Source: Sambucus nigra (Eukaryota > Streptophyta > Magnoliopsida > Dipsacales > Adoxaceae). Taken from it: a stretch of DNA of 64,000 nucleotides. The first letter of the stretch is position 1. Each line of letters opens with the position of its first letter. The stretch is taken from NCBI GenBank assembly GCA_949130495.1, contig OX422223.1, positions 80,570,751 through 80,634,750 of the forward strand. Reading direction: 5' to 3'. Below, piece by piece: positions 20,146-31,741 of the stretch. The position numbers and the translations under genes were made by a program. The notes under the pieces are model-generated. The model had not been told where the DNA came from, did not search any database, and saw only the letters and a list, made by a program, of their open reading frames with translations.

Positions 20146-23100
20146 GTATTTGGCGAGCCGCTCGAAGAGGGACTTTGGATTATATCATCTTGCCTCTTAC
20201 TTTGGGGAGAAGGAAACCTTCATGCCTTTACTTGCTAAATTTGAGGAGGAGTTCATCGCTAAGATCGTCGAGTGACCCCAAGTGGCCTAGGTGAGTCCCT
20301 TGATCTCACTATCATTTTGACTGACAATATTCTTAGGGTTATAGTTGATAGGTATGACTTCCCCTTTTCCAACATTAATCTCAATATTTATGGAGGTGCC
20401 ACAGACGAGTGGTACCTATATGTAGATCATGTACTCGCCACCGCCTCGCATAAGGCTATCATTGAGGTACTTGGGCTCACCATAACTATTGACAGTTTGA
20501 AGTCCTGGACCATAGCCAAACATGACACCGCCTTCAACTTGCTGGACTCTTGTTGGAGTAGAGACTCTCACACCTTTGTAACTGGTTGGGTTAATTCACC
20601 TTCACCTTAGAGGATATCTGTGAGTTAATAAGTCTTCCTTATTTGGGGAGCCATGTTTTTATCGATGACTTCAAGGATGCTGAGGAGAGGAGATACTGCA
20701 AGGACTTCATACGCCCCTTTATGAATGCTCTTATTACGTTGCTATCAATAAGACTGGTGCCATGAAGCACTTGTTTGAAAAGTGGAAAAGGTACCGATTT
20801 AGGGATTTTGAACCCCCTCCCAAAGGGGAAATTTTAAGAAGGGGTCTAAAAGCCATGATGGGACCAAGATTAAGTCCCCTTCACACCTGGCTGCATTTTT
20901 TTGTCATTTTCTTGAGTAGGTTCTAATTACCAAGGAGGCCAGAGGACTCCCCTAGAGATTTTCTTTTCAGACTGGCTATTAGATTTGTTTAAGGGAGGAA
21001 TGTTCCCCTCACAGCCCTGACCTTAGGGTTTATATACACTTGGCTAGACCGCTCTCACATCAATATGGAATGATCTTATAGCCTCTATGATGATACTAAT
21101 TTTACCAACTCTTTCATTTTGATGTCTTTTCTTTTTGAGAATGGAGAGGGCCTATAATAGTGAGGCTACTCGAATTTCAAGATGGCATAGGAAATACCCC
21201 AAGACTTCCTTGGGTTCTTTAATTGAAAATTTTGATGAATTTTATGTCCGCCCTTATTTCAAGTGAGTGGGTGGGGTTTTCATGTGGGGTTTTTTCCCAG
21301 CTTTCAGAGGTACCTTCTACTGTCCTTATGATGTGGAGTCTGTTTCTACTTTCCCCCACATCTCTATGATGACTATGCTTCTTCCCTTTACTCTTCCCTC
21401 CTTGACTGAGTTGGGTCCAGGTGTGGATTTTTACCATTCTGAGAGGGTGGATACTGTTTAGTTAGGATCAAGGCATCCACTCTCTCACCTATTCTTCGAG
21501 AGGTTCCCCTTCAGAGTTGTACTTTAATTCCTATGCCAATTTTAGTTTTAAGGGGATTCTTTAATAGAGTTGATGTCCTTGGTGGCCTATTTGTGCCTGC
21601 TCGAGACTACTTTCCTTTCTTCATCCGCTGGTGGTTTAGTTTGTGGTAGAGGCAGGTATCTCTGATTTAAAACTATTTAGTGGATGTTCCTCATGAGATA
21701 ATAACCATTAAGATACCAAACACCGATAAATACTTGGGTAAGAAGACCAAAAAATATCTGTGGTACCATAGCACTGTCACGAAGACCCCCCTCGAGCAGG
21801 TCACCCCTATTATGGTGAGACCTCTGCTCGATATGTCTATTTATACAAAGCACCCTAAGCCTTAACCTATCAAGACAAAGGGAAAGTGGAAGGGTAAGGC
21901 CAAGTCCAAATCCTCGTTTAAAAGAAAACATCCTGACTTTGATGTGTCAAACTTCGTTCTTACTGCAATCTATGTTCTTGTTTCTCCCCCTTCCCCTGTG
22001 AAGACCAGAGATAGCAAGAATAAGAAGAAAGTTGGTGCTGACATTTATGCACCTTCTTCTAATACACATCAAAGGTCAGAATGATACCCTTGGGGTATAT
22101 GAGACTTACCGGATAGTTTATGAGCAAGGTTATGAAGCCATGGGAATTTCTACACAGGATCCACCCATTTCATCCATCCCAGTCACTGAAAGTACTTTAG
22201 CTAACTCCTCTTTACTTAGTGAAATTGATAGCCATGAGGTTTCACCTATTGGTCCCCCATCTTATTCACTCAAAGAGGAACTACTTTATTATGGAAGTGA
22301 CCCTTCCTATGATGATGACAATCCTTCTTCAAATGACCTGAGTGTCCTTGATCCTCTTGATGATCATAAACTCGATGCTTACACTTTATTGGCAGTTTCG
22401 AGGGAGTCTGATAGTGATGATGATGCCATGATTTACTCCCCCTCCATTATGAGCCCTATGACTAGGCAACTATCTTATGGGAAGAGCACTCGCCCATATA
22501 TTGTAAGTGTTTTCTTTTCTATTTCTATGCTCAACTCTTTATTTCACATCTCTTAAATTTATTCTTCATGTTTCACTAACTTTAAATTTTATGACTTTAC
22601 ACATGTTTCTTTAGTCGGGGTAAGTAGTTCCTCAGAGGTGAGGACCACCCCCTCACCCGTATCTCCTCTTGTTCGAGAATCCTTTCTAAGGTAAAGGAAC
22701 TCCATGCTTGTTTCTTCTCTGGGCTTAGATAGAGAGGTTTGTCTTTTCAATTATAGTAACTCTCTTCCTCTCTATTTTTTTACAGTGTTTACTAACATAT
22801 TATATTTCCGTTGACGCTGAAACTTTCTTCTGTATATCCCACTACTCTGAGGGCCTCTTCTGTGTCCTTTCATTCTATTCAGGTAATAGTCAATCTCTCT
22901 AAGTCTTTTGATTTGATTCCTCTTAGACTTGTCTTTATTCCTTTAATTCCACGCACTTATAGAGGATTATTCCCCCTAGTTGCACTACCCTACTTCTTGC
23001 TTCCTGCTTCCTCTGTAGTGGGCAAATCTATAGCTGAGCCGTCCGCTACTTCATCTATAGGGGTATTGAATTTATTCTTATCTCTAACATCTTCTTTCGT

Positions 23101-23910
23101 TTAAGTTCTTATGCATGACTAAAACTTATGTTGCCTTTGCTGCTTCTATCTGGATTTCCATAGGGATCTCCTTCACATAGACCTTTTACCACTAGAGGAG
23201 TAGTGTTACCCACTGGAGTTTCTAGGGTTTGTGTTTCCATGAATAACAGGCTCTAAATTCATCCCCTTCCTTCTCAATCGATCTTCACCATCACTTCTAA
23301 CGAGCCTGTTTCACAGGCTATCACATCTTCACATGTATTAATTACTCTACTTGTGCCATTACCTCTTTTGGCTATGTTCATTTCTAACCAATTTATTGGT
23401 GAACAGGTCTCCACTGCTATTTTTACTGCACCTGTGATCACTTTCTGCCCTTTTTCCCTTTCAGGGGTCTAGGTACTTTAGTTTTTTTCTACTATTCTTG
23501 AACAGCCTTCACTCATGGTCACAACTTCATCTAAGTCATTACTTATTCTTATTCATCTATGTTTTAGTTGGTTCACGACACATTTTCATAGGCTGGTCCC
23601 GTGACTGGTCCTTAGGTGGCTTCTGTTGCTGGTGAGGTCCCATTTTTTGCTAGGTTGAGCATGAGTACTATGATAGTGCCTCCCTAGGTATTCATTTAAA
23701 ATTTTCTTTTGAGACTTATTTTTCCACGTTAGTGATTTACTAGCATTGGCCCATTTCTTTGACCTTAGGCTAGCACTGCCAAGACTTTGCCTATAGGGTC
23801 TACTACGAGTCATAGGGAGGGGTCCCCACAGTAACTACATATTCTACATATGTCTCTTGAATTTACTTCGCAAGTGTTTTCTAACACTTCTTTATTTACT
23901 TGTCTTTTAG

Positions 23911-24470
23911 GTTAGCATGACTGAGGTCCAAGTATCTAAAAGACACGTTATGAGCACTGTAGAGGTGACTCTTTTGGTACTTCTTTTGACATATCTGTTT
24001 GTTATACTTCCTCTTTTTTTCTGCGCAAGTCCCCCTTTTTTTAACATACTTGTAGTCGAGGTCCATTTACCTGCTGGACCTGTATCTTTGTTCTCAGGTT
24101 GATACTGGGCTTGTTCCCATGCCCGCGGAACACCTCGCTAGCATCGTGGAGAAGTTTACCCTCGAATTTATTTTCATACACTATTTCTTTCCAACTTTCT
24201 TTTTTACCTGTGCAAGTGTTTACTAACACTTCCCTGTTTCCTTGTTTTCAGGTTAGTGCTGCGACTGTTCCAGTTATTGTAGAACAACTTGGGGAGGTTG
24301 ATGTGAGGGAGGTATTATACTATCATATATCATCCTTTTTTGGTTTCACCTCTTTTCATCCTCACTTTTTACTGATAAAGTTTCTTACCGTCACACCCCT
24401 GTTTCTCTATTTTCAGGTGAGTGAGGTTGATGTTTCCAGTTTTGTGAAGCAGGTTATGAGCACTCCTCAG
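23911..24470 (+). repeat. Duplicated mini-exon/intron modules in the G cargo gene
   Basis: At least three short exons (about 23911-23963, 24252-24311, 24417-24470) start with GTKAG after a TTTTCAG or TTTTAG acceptor. The introns before two of them share GCAAGTGTTTWCTAACACTTCYYT (about 23871 and 24212). Exons one and three share a VMST motif. This looks like tandem duplication of an exon with its upstream intron. Confidence 0.55.
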
Positions 24471-25520
24471 GTATTAAACTATCATACTTGATTTATTTAA
24501 ACTTGTTTCTTCATAGTCTTTTATTGAAGAAATCATTTACTAATATAATATTTTTTTTATCTTTACCAGGTTGGCGCAGTGCCTTCAGGCGAATATTCTC
24601 GCTTTACAGACAACATATTCACACCTTTGAACCTTGTCTTCTGGGGAAAGTCACTCAAATGTTTATCTTCCTTTCCTTAACTTTTTACTTCTATGCTTTT
24701 TATTTTCAGGATCCTGCAAGCGAGCCTGTTAAGGCGGTTGATGAGGAGGAGCAGAGCTCTGAGACCACTCATTCAAGTGGTGCTATTGGTTCGGGTGAGG
24801 ACTCCTCCTTCCTTCCTTCCTTCCTTCCTTCTGATCTTGAGTCCAGGAACACATGCTGTGATGGCCTTAAGGTGGAGGCTTCTGAGGCCTTCACAAGGGA
24901 CCTTTAGCATGAGGAGCATCCTAAGAGATTTAGGAGCCATGAGCGGGAAGTGTTAGAGATGATCTTTGAGCATCATCCTAAGACCTTAACATCGCAGAGT
25001 GTTCTCAACATTGACAATTTGAACTTCTTCAACTTGAAGGCCTTTTCTAGTAATATCCATAACTTCTTATCCACTCCCTTACTGACTAGACCACTGTTCA
25101 GACTTTGCTATTTTTGCAGGATCTCCATGACCTTTAGAGGGTCAATCATTTTTAATGATATTGGTATGACGCTGTAGTTCATCGCATTCTGAGCATTCCT
25201 TTCAGTCCAGATAGTCTAAAGCTCAGTAGTGCCAAGCTAAAGCCGATCAGATCCAAGGTTAAATTCAGTCGCTAGAGACCAAGTTGGCTAAGCTTGAGGC
25301 TGGTGACACTGATGATGAGGCCAAGATGGATAGACTGGATAGACTGGAGGAGCAGTTCATACAAGAGGCAGGTTCCTCTTACATCGACATGCGCTTATGG
25401 GAGAACTTCTTTTTTATTTTACCAGTTTGATGTACTTTGAGATGTAGACTTTGCCTTTCTTCTATGTACTTTCATTTATTATTGTACGTGTAAATTCTAT
25501 TCTTATATCAATAAAAACGA

Positions 25521-26449
25521 TCATTTTTTCCTAATTTATTTGCTTTTCTTCTTGCCTCTATGTTACTTGGCATATGTTTACTGTGGGCTGCTCTCTTTTC
25601 TGTGAGAACTTTAGTTCAATAAACTGACCCATTGTCTATGGGGTACTTGCACATAATCTGAGCAAGTTATCATTTTAAAGTTGTCCCTCTAACTGTGGGG
25701 TAATTGTCATATATATGTGTTTAGGGAACAACTTGGAGGAGGGTGACCCCCTTATCCTTCCCAAACAATCAAAGCATAATTATCAAAATGGAAATAAGTA
25801 AAGAGAATAACTATTTCTTTTTCAATAAAATTGCCCCTAGTGTGCAGGGTCCTTGTTTCAAATTTTACTTGAGAACTTTTAAACTGTAAGAAAAATCTTT
25901 GGGTGAGTGGGTGGGGGTGGACCCCCTTCTTCACATTCTTATGCAATAAACCAAGTAATTCTTTAAAACTTAAGTTATATAATTTGTAGAAAAATAACAA
26001 TTTCTTTTAATTGTTAAGAAGGAAACCTCCTGATGGTCTGTGTGTTATTTAACTATTGTGTCTGTAGGGACTTTGCTCAATATACTTTATCTTTTAGACA
26101 AGCGTACTCCTCAAGTATAATGAGAAAAATTCCTTACATCCTAAACCCTCTTCTAAACTTTGGAATTTCAAAATTTGTTCAGTCTTATAAGAGGGTTCCA
26201 CTATTTTTAAAAAAACAACAACATTATAATGGATGTACCCACTTCACAACTTAGTGGCACGTGAGTACTCATAGTCTATTAGCAACCCATGAAGGTAAAT
26301 AAATCATGTGCAAACTTTTGAATATTGGTCAAAATAACTGATATTCATTTTCTTTCACTATAGTCAGTGTTTGTACTGTTTAAAAAAATTGTTCTCATGA
26401 TATTCTTTACAAAAAATATTTATTTACTAGAGCAAACTGTTCAAACTTA
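25521..26449. other. Non-coding spacer between G cargo gene and pol end
   Basis: No gene seen. Contains GTGGACCCCCTTCTTCAC-like words related to the G LTR repeat (about 25745 and 25917) and AT-rich sequence. It would hold the end of pol transcription and the convergent end of the cargo gene. Confidence 0.4.
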
Positions 26450-27631
26450 TTAAGAGAAATGAAACTTGCTAAGAGCTAGGCATAACTGGAGGCATTCACT
26501 CTCAGGCTCAGATATTTGGCAGTAACTTGACTTGCCTACCCCTTGTACCACAATGGGGCCTTCCCAGTTCGAATTAAATTTAGATGCTGACATGCTTCGC
26601 AAGTGGAGTGTGGATGCCCATAAGAGAAAGTCCCCTACTTGGAACTCCCTAGGCTTAACCAGGTTTTCACATGCCCTAAATAACTGTTGGATGTATACTT
26701 TGAAGTTCTCCTTAGCCTTGTCTCTATGCTCATCCAACGCCTTCAATTGTAAATGCCAGGGATCTGGTATGAGGCCATTGCTTAAATCCACTTTAGCTGA
26801 GGGTACTGCCAACTCTACCGGTAGGATAACTTTGGTCCATAAACCAGTGAGAATGGAGTAAACCCCGTTGGATTTATCTTTGACGTTCTATAGGCCCATA
26901 AAACTATCGATAATTTTTTGTCCAACGCTCCAAGCATGTCTTCCAGCATATTCTTTAGGATGTCGATCAGTCTATTATTTGTGGCCTCCGCTTGGTCATT
27001 TCCTTTTGGATATGAGATGGTTGAATTATTATGCACAATTTTGTATTTGAGAGTGAGGAGCACTATCTCCTTTCATACGAACTGCTTCCTATTATATGTG
27101 AGAATCACCTTCGGGATACCAAACCTACATATAAAGTACTCCCTGATGAATTAGGTCACCACTTGATCAGTCACTCTCCTTAGGGGGATTGCTTCTGCCC
27201 ACTTAGTATTCAGCTCCATAACAACTATGATGAAGGCTTTTCCATGAGAGGCTAGGCTGATCTTACCTACTAGATCAAATTCCCAAGTGTTGAAGGTCTA
27301 GGGTCTGCGAAACTCTATAGACCGACTAAGGGGGCAAGCACCATATTTCCATGCACTAAATATGCCCTGCACTTTTTCACATAATGGATAGAATTCACCT
27401 CCATTGTTGGCAAATAATATCCCAGTGTTATCAACTATCGTATAATTTAGCATCTCCCATATAAGAAGGCTCATGGGCCTCCTTCAACACTTTTTTAGTA
27501 TCCCCCTTTGCCACACACTTCAGTGCTCTCTCATTAAACCCTCTTCTATAGAGCTCCCTGTCTATCAAGTAGGATCGGACTGCTCTCTTCTTTAAATGTA
27601 TCTTATATGCCCTTTCTGTCGGCATCTTCAT
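26450..27631 (-). pseudogene. Integrase of Gypsy element G
   Basis: Reads, with frameshifts, from the RNase H/integrase linker (RAVRSYLIDRELYRRGFNER, 27590-27510) into integrase. The late core is YPKGNDQAEATNNRLIDILK with the catalytic-Glu region at QAE, then LWAYRTSKINPTGFTPFSLV (27063-26815). The C-terminal domain is REFQVGDFLLWAS and NWEGPIVVQGVG (26812-26450). The central part with the first two acidic residues is scrambled. Tat/Athila-type by its wording. Non-functional. Confidence 0.8.
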
Positions 27632-27639
27632 TTTTTAGA

Positions 27640-28207
27640 TATGATATATAGGGTTGCCGACAATCTTCTAATTCTTCCATGAAGTTGGCCTCGATAGCTT
27701 GATAGAGCCGGGTCTGACACTTTAAGCAACCTTATTACAAACAAGCGTCCTTTACGCTCATGGTGGGCAAATAGTATCCCCTCCACTGCGATCGATGGTA
27801 AATGGGGGTATTTGTATCCTTACAAGGCCTCTCATGCATTACTGCCACCCTTTTTTTGGCCACTTCCTCTCCTACACATCTTGACAAAAATCATTGGGGG
27901 CTCTTGAAGTAGAGTGTTCCTTGAAGCAAGTTATAATTTACTAACTTAAATATTTTCATCTTTCCTTTTCTTGTCTCCAGCTATGTAAATATAGGCACCT
28001 CCATTCCTATGGCTCATCAATTAGAAATAACGACTTTACTTTGGTTGACACTGTTCTTCATCGTTCCGCGATGGTAGCTTCCTTATCTATCTTTTGCGTC
28101 ATTGTAACTAACGCATCAGGGTGTTGGTTTGTTGTTCGAGTATGCCTCTCAATTATCACTTTTAACAATTAGCTGAGCAACCTTTGAATAATTGAACGAT
28201 ATGGGGC
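27640..28207 (-). pseudogene. RNase H C-terminal half of element G
   Basis: Reading from 28207 leftward: LAPYRSIIQRLLS, then TNQHPDALVTMTQKI (the DAL motif of Gypsy RNase H), then DWRQPYISYL at about 27660, with several stops. It continues the RNase H frame found right of element B at 30908-31741. About 25-30 residues are missing at the junction. Confidence 0.65.
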
Positions 28208-28212
28208 GAGGT

Positions 28213-29435
28213 TGTAGGTCCCCAAATATTAAAAATAAACTTTTGCTCATGCTGAATTAAGTTAAGGATGAATGTAAATAAACTTTTTCTTTTTGAAAAC
28301 TCTTTTTCAATTTTATCAAACCAAGTTGTGAACAAATTTACTATCCCAATTTTATATTGTTTAAGTCCTAAACATGCATCTAGGTGATAGGCAAGTAAAA
28401 TAAAGTAAAGATACTCACAACGCCGGATGTACAACGAAAAACCCAAATCGGGAAAAAACCTCGGACGACCTAAACCAGACAATCACTATGAATAATGGTT
28501 TTACAAAGATAGATTAGCCTTACTCAATAAATCAATCCCCACGGGGCTTGATGATCCTTCTGATCTTATACTGTTCTTCAATAGTGCCCACACAGAAATT
28601 TCATCTTCCACGATGCTCGTCCACAACACTCGACTCCAGGAATGTCTCGGTGTCCACCGATACGGCTTGATATGTCTACGATGTTTAACATGATGTCTGT
28701 CGCTTCTCCACCGTAAAACCAGCAATCATAAGTGTTCAATGAGGAACAAACTCAACTTGGTGCAGTAAGGATCACATAAACATTTGATAATGAAAGATCG
28801 GATCTTTGTAAACTCTAAGGATGTGTTTAAGCCTTTGAAACCTTAGAAAACATGTGCAAATAGGTTTCTGGATCGTAAAACTATTTTTCCAGAATGCACA
28901 TCCTTCGAGAAAATAAGACACCTCTATTTATAATAAAATTGAGTCGGTGTTAGAATCTCGTTCGAACGACAATGCATCTTGTTCGAACGACATCAAATGT
29001 CGTTTGAACGACGTCGTCAGATAGGGTTCTTAATTTAAACAGAGTTGTGATAAAAACCAACTCTTATCCAATTCTCATACGCCCTTATCTGAAATAAATG
29101 AAGTGTAAACAATTAAACCTCTTTTAAAAACATTTTCTTTAAAGAAAATAACATCCTTATTTTTATAAAATGAATTCCTAGTTTCATTAACATTATGCAT
29201 TCATAGCTGTGTGATCTCGGAATGCAATAAAACCTTAAAGACGAGAAATTACACCAATTAAACTTCGGCGTGATTAATTCCATGTAGCTTTGCGGCAACG
29301 TTTTCAATTAATCTCCAATACGTCATAGACTCGTGGGATCAAACAATAAAAAAAACTATCTATAACTTAAACATGTTTTGTTCCGAGAATAAGTTAAAAC
29401 TACATTAAGACTCAATTGGAAATTTGGTCCTTACA
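28213..29435 (-). repeat. 3' LTR of element B
   Basis: 1223 bp, TG...CA. Minus-strand TATA-like TATAAATAG at 28932-28924, with TCGTTCGAACGAC-type palindromes at 28958-28970, 28981-28991 and 28999-29012 upstream. The polypurine tract AAAGGGGATATT follows at 29436-29447 (minus strand). Confidence 0.85.
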
Positions 29436-29452
29436 AATATCCCCTTTGACTA

Positions 29453-30402
29453 TTTCAGGATAAAACCAACAGTGAAATGCCTAAGTCGGGCCGTCAAGCC
29501 GTATGACACCTAAAACCCATCCCATAAAACCTGAAATGATAAATACATCGTCAGTATAGGATAAGGTTCTTTAACAATGAACCAGCAAGCATGAAACTGT
29601 CTCGAATGTCTGAATGTGATGTACACTTGAAATATCGTATCTCTTTAAGCATACCTACACACATGAAACAGATAAATACCCAGTAAAGTATGGAGGAACA
29701 AATGATAGAAATCAATAGGAAAATAATCAAATCTGAATCATTTGTTATGTGAGTGAACATGATACCAATATGTGAACATGATATACACTTGATACAAATT
29801 TAGAAATAAGCAATTAAATCAGGATATCACAAAGTCACAAAACTACCCCTACATCACGAACATCTCTCCCCCTTTTTGTCTCGAATAGAAAATCTGGTGA
29901 AAAGATAAACATATCTAGCATGCAATATACCAATTTGATATCAATTTGTAAAATTAATAGAGAGATACCAATTTGGGTTAACTCATAATAGGCTAGATAA
30001 ACATGAAATAACCAACTAATAATGATCAAACAATGTCAAATGAGTAGCTAGCAAACAATGAATCACACAAAAATTTATCAAGCTAAGCAGGTGTGATAAA
30101 CGAATCAATGCAGTAAAATATGTCATCAACCAAAAGTGAACTGCATAAATAGGAATCCAGTACCAAAATATGAAATAATATGAAGCAGCGTACTGAAACA
30201 AAACACAACCTGAAAAAGTCAAAACAGGTCAACTAGGGTTGTCGTTCGAACGAGCTAGGGATGTCATTCGAACGAGAAGTGACATCGCTCGAACGAAATA
30301 GCATGTCGTTTGAATGACATAGTCAAACTTTCACAAATTCCCCATAATATAAAACAGTGTTGCCCAGTGGAAAAATTCCATAAAATACTAACTTGAAGGG
30401 GC
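29453..30402 (-). other. Non-coding interior of element B
   Basis: AT-rich, no ORF of merit. Includes ACCTACACACATGAAACAG (about 29648), as in A and C. At 30241-30319 four palindromic words of the GTCGTTCGAACGA type occur, the same word as in B's LTR but here inside the element near the 3' end of the gag stub. Confidence 0.6.
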
Positions 30403-30825
30403 TCAAAACTGCAAAACAAGAGTAAAACAGAGAAAACTAAAAAATAAATAAGTATGAGTGACATGCCAACATAGTATCGATGTGCCTAAATATGAACATG
30501 GAATGTATGGGCGTGAACTAAAACAAGTCATGATACGATTATACTCTTCAGGTGTGACATGTGGGGAAATGATGTGCAAACCTTTAGAGTTATACTGTGC
30601 AAAGCTATGTTTAATCTCAGTCCATAACTCAACTGGTTTCAAACTAGTGACCTCACCCTCTCGTGTGACAGGTGGTGACCAACCTTTTTCAATATCTAAC
30701 CAGACACACTCATCAATAGATTTTAAAGCACTTATCATTCGCATTTTCCAGTAAGCATAATTAGTGCCATAAAAAATAGGAGTGCGAAAATTATCAAAAT
30801 TTTCAAAATTCATCCTTACAAGCAA
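30403..30825 (-). pseudogene. gag: N-terminal gag (capsid) stub of element B
   Basis: 140 codons. MNFENFDNFRTPIFYGTNYA and the following YWKMRMISALKSIDECVWLD are the classic SIRE/Maximus gag start, followed by LWTEIKHSFAQYNSKGL and VTPEEYNRIMTC. After about residue 115 the frame leaves gag and enters the 3' region. Starts 33 bp after the PBS. The capsid fold cannot be complete. Confidence 0.85.
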
Positions 30826-30857
30826 CAGGGATCAAACACAATAAAAATGTATTTCTA

Positions 30858-30872
30858 GCTCTGATACCAATT
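30858..30872 (-). other. Primer-binding site of element B
   Basis: The minus strand reads AATTGGTATCAGAGC, exact tRNA-iMet complement, next to the 35-bp LTR remnant. Confidence 0.9.
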
Positions 30873-30907
30873 TGTAGGTCCCCAAATATTAAAAACAAAC
30901 TTTTGCT

Positions 30908-31741
30908 TCTAACAAACCCAAGATGAGAGACAAATACTCTGCTTCATTGTTTGAGAACTTAAAATCGAGCTTAAAATATTGGATGACTTTTTCTTTACCT
31001 CTCGAGAGAATAATGTTCGCCCAGCCTGTCCCTTAGGCACAAGGGCCATTGAACTACATCTTTCATTCTTCCATTTCCCCAAATAAGCAGTCTTGGAAGT
31101 TATCTCCTAGAAATTCTTCGCTTGGAGGTTCAAAATTCTAGCTAAGGAAGTGGGCTAACAAATCTGCTATCGCTTGACTCTTGATAGCCATTGGGAACAT
31201 GCACTTCAAATCGTATTCAGACAAGATTAGGAACCACCTCGCTGCTCTGTCTACCAAGATCATTCGCACCAGAAGATACTTGATATGATCATACTTGGTG
31301 ATGATATGGACTATGAAAGCAAGTAGTTAGTTCTTCAGCTTTTTGGCAACAAATACTAAGGCATGGCAATGCCTTTCCACATTGGTGTACTTAGACTCGG
31401 TGCTCGAAATCACGTACGACAAAGTAGTATACAGGCCTCTCTACTCCTGATCTTTCTTGGGAAAGAAAGGATTATATGGACCTTTCTGGCGAGGTCAGGT
31501 AGAGTAGCAGCGGTGAACCCACCTCTGATGGTACCATAGTTGGGGGGGGGGGGGATGCCAATATCCCTTTTATTTTCTCTAAAGCTTTCTTCTGCTCGTC
31601 CCCCAAACCCATTTGGACTTTACTTTCATCAATGGAGTGAACGGGTGGGTCACCTCCGCTAATGCTGGTATGAATCTCCTTAGATAAGAAATCTTCCCTT
31701 AAAAAACTTTTAATCTGCCTATGGGTTTTTAGTGGTGGCAT
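30908..31741 (-). pseudogene. RT end and RNase H N-terminal half of element G
   Basis: 31741 begins MPPLKTHRQIKSFL (RT connection), then GDEQKKALEKIKGILASPPP and PLLLYLTSPE (start of RNase H in the Tat group). Right at B's edge is NNEAEYLSLILGLL with the catalytic Glu. A C13 run (minus strand; G13 at 31542-31554) adjoins the Pro-rich joint. Frameshifts and stops throughout. Confidence 0.75.

Larger units (their letters stand above)
19492..25430 (+). pseudogene. Decayed multi-exon PMD-type cargo gene, antisense to element G
   Basis: It starts MASSSKTPFSIATTTSK with a Ser/Thr-rich N-terminus. Interrupted by a MITE (19731-20145), it continues YFGEKETFMPLLAKFEEEF (after 20180), then NLLDSCWSRDSHTFVTGW and, one frame away, FTLEDICELI...LPYLGSHVF (20500-20680). 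These are the W-x-THTF and TLED landmarks of plant mobile domains. Later segments are a Lys-rich stretch (about 21880-22040), an Asp/Ser-rich exon (22032-22503) ending at GTAAGTG, a run of short exons with TTTTCAG acceptors (23910-24780), and a coiled coil (SLETKLAKLEAGDTDDE) ending in a stop near 25430. AATAAA is at 25510. Stops and frameshifts make it a pseudogene. Confidence 0.7.
28213..30907 (-). mobile_element. Element B: deleted SIRE-type Copia derivative
   Basis: 3' LTR 28213-29435, internal region 29436-30872, tRNA-iMet PBS at 30858-30872, then only 35 bp of the 5' LTR (30873-30907, matching 28213-28247) before G's RNase H resumes. The missing RNase H residues show that the deletion removed the rest of the 5' LTR and some flanking host sequence, including the TSD. 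Pol is absent; gag is an N-terminal stub. Confidence 0.85.

Noticed and set aside
21219..21437. 72-codon minus ORF inside the G cargo gene
   Set aside because: Shadow of the plus-strand PMD-type exon region, where the residues fit the family better.
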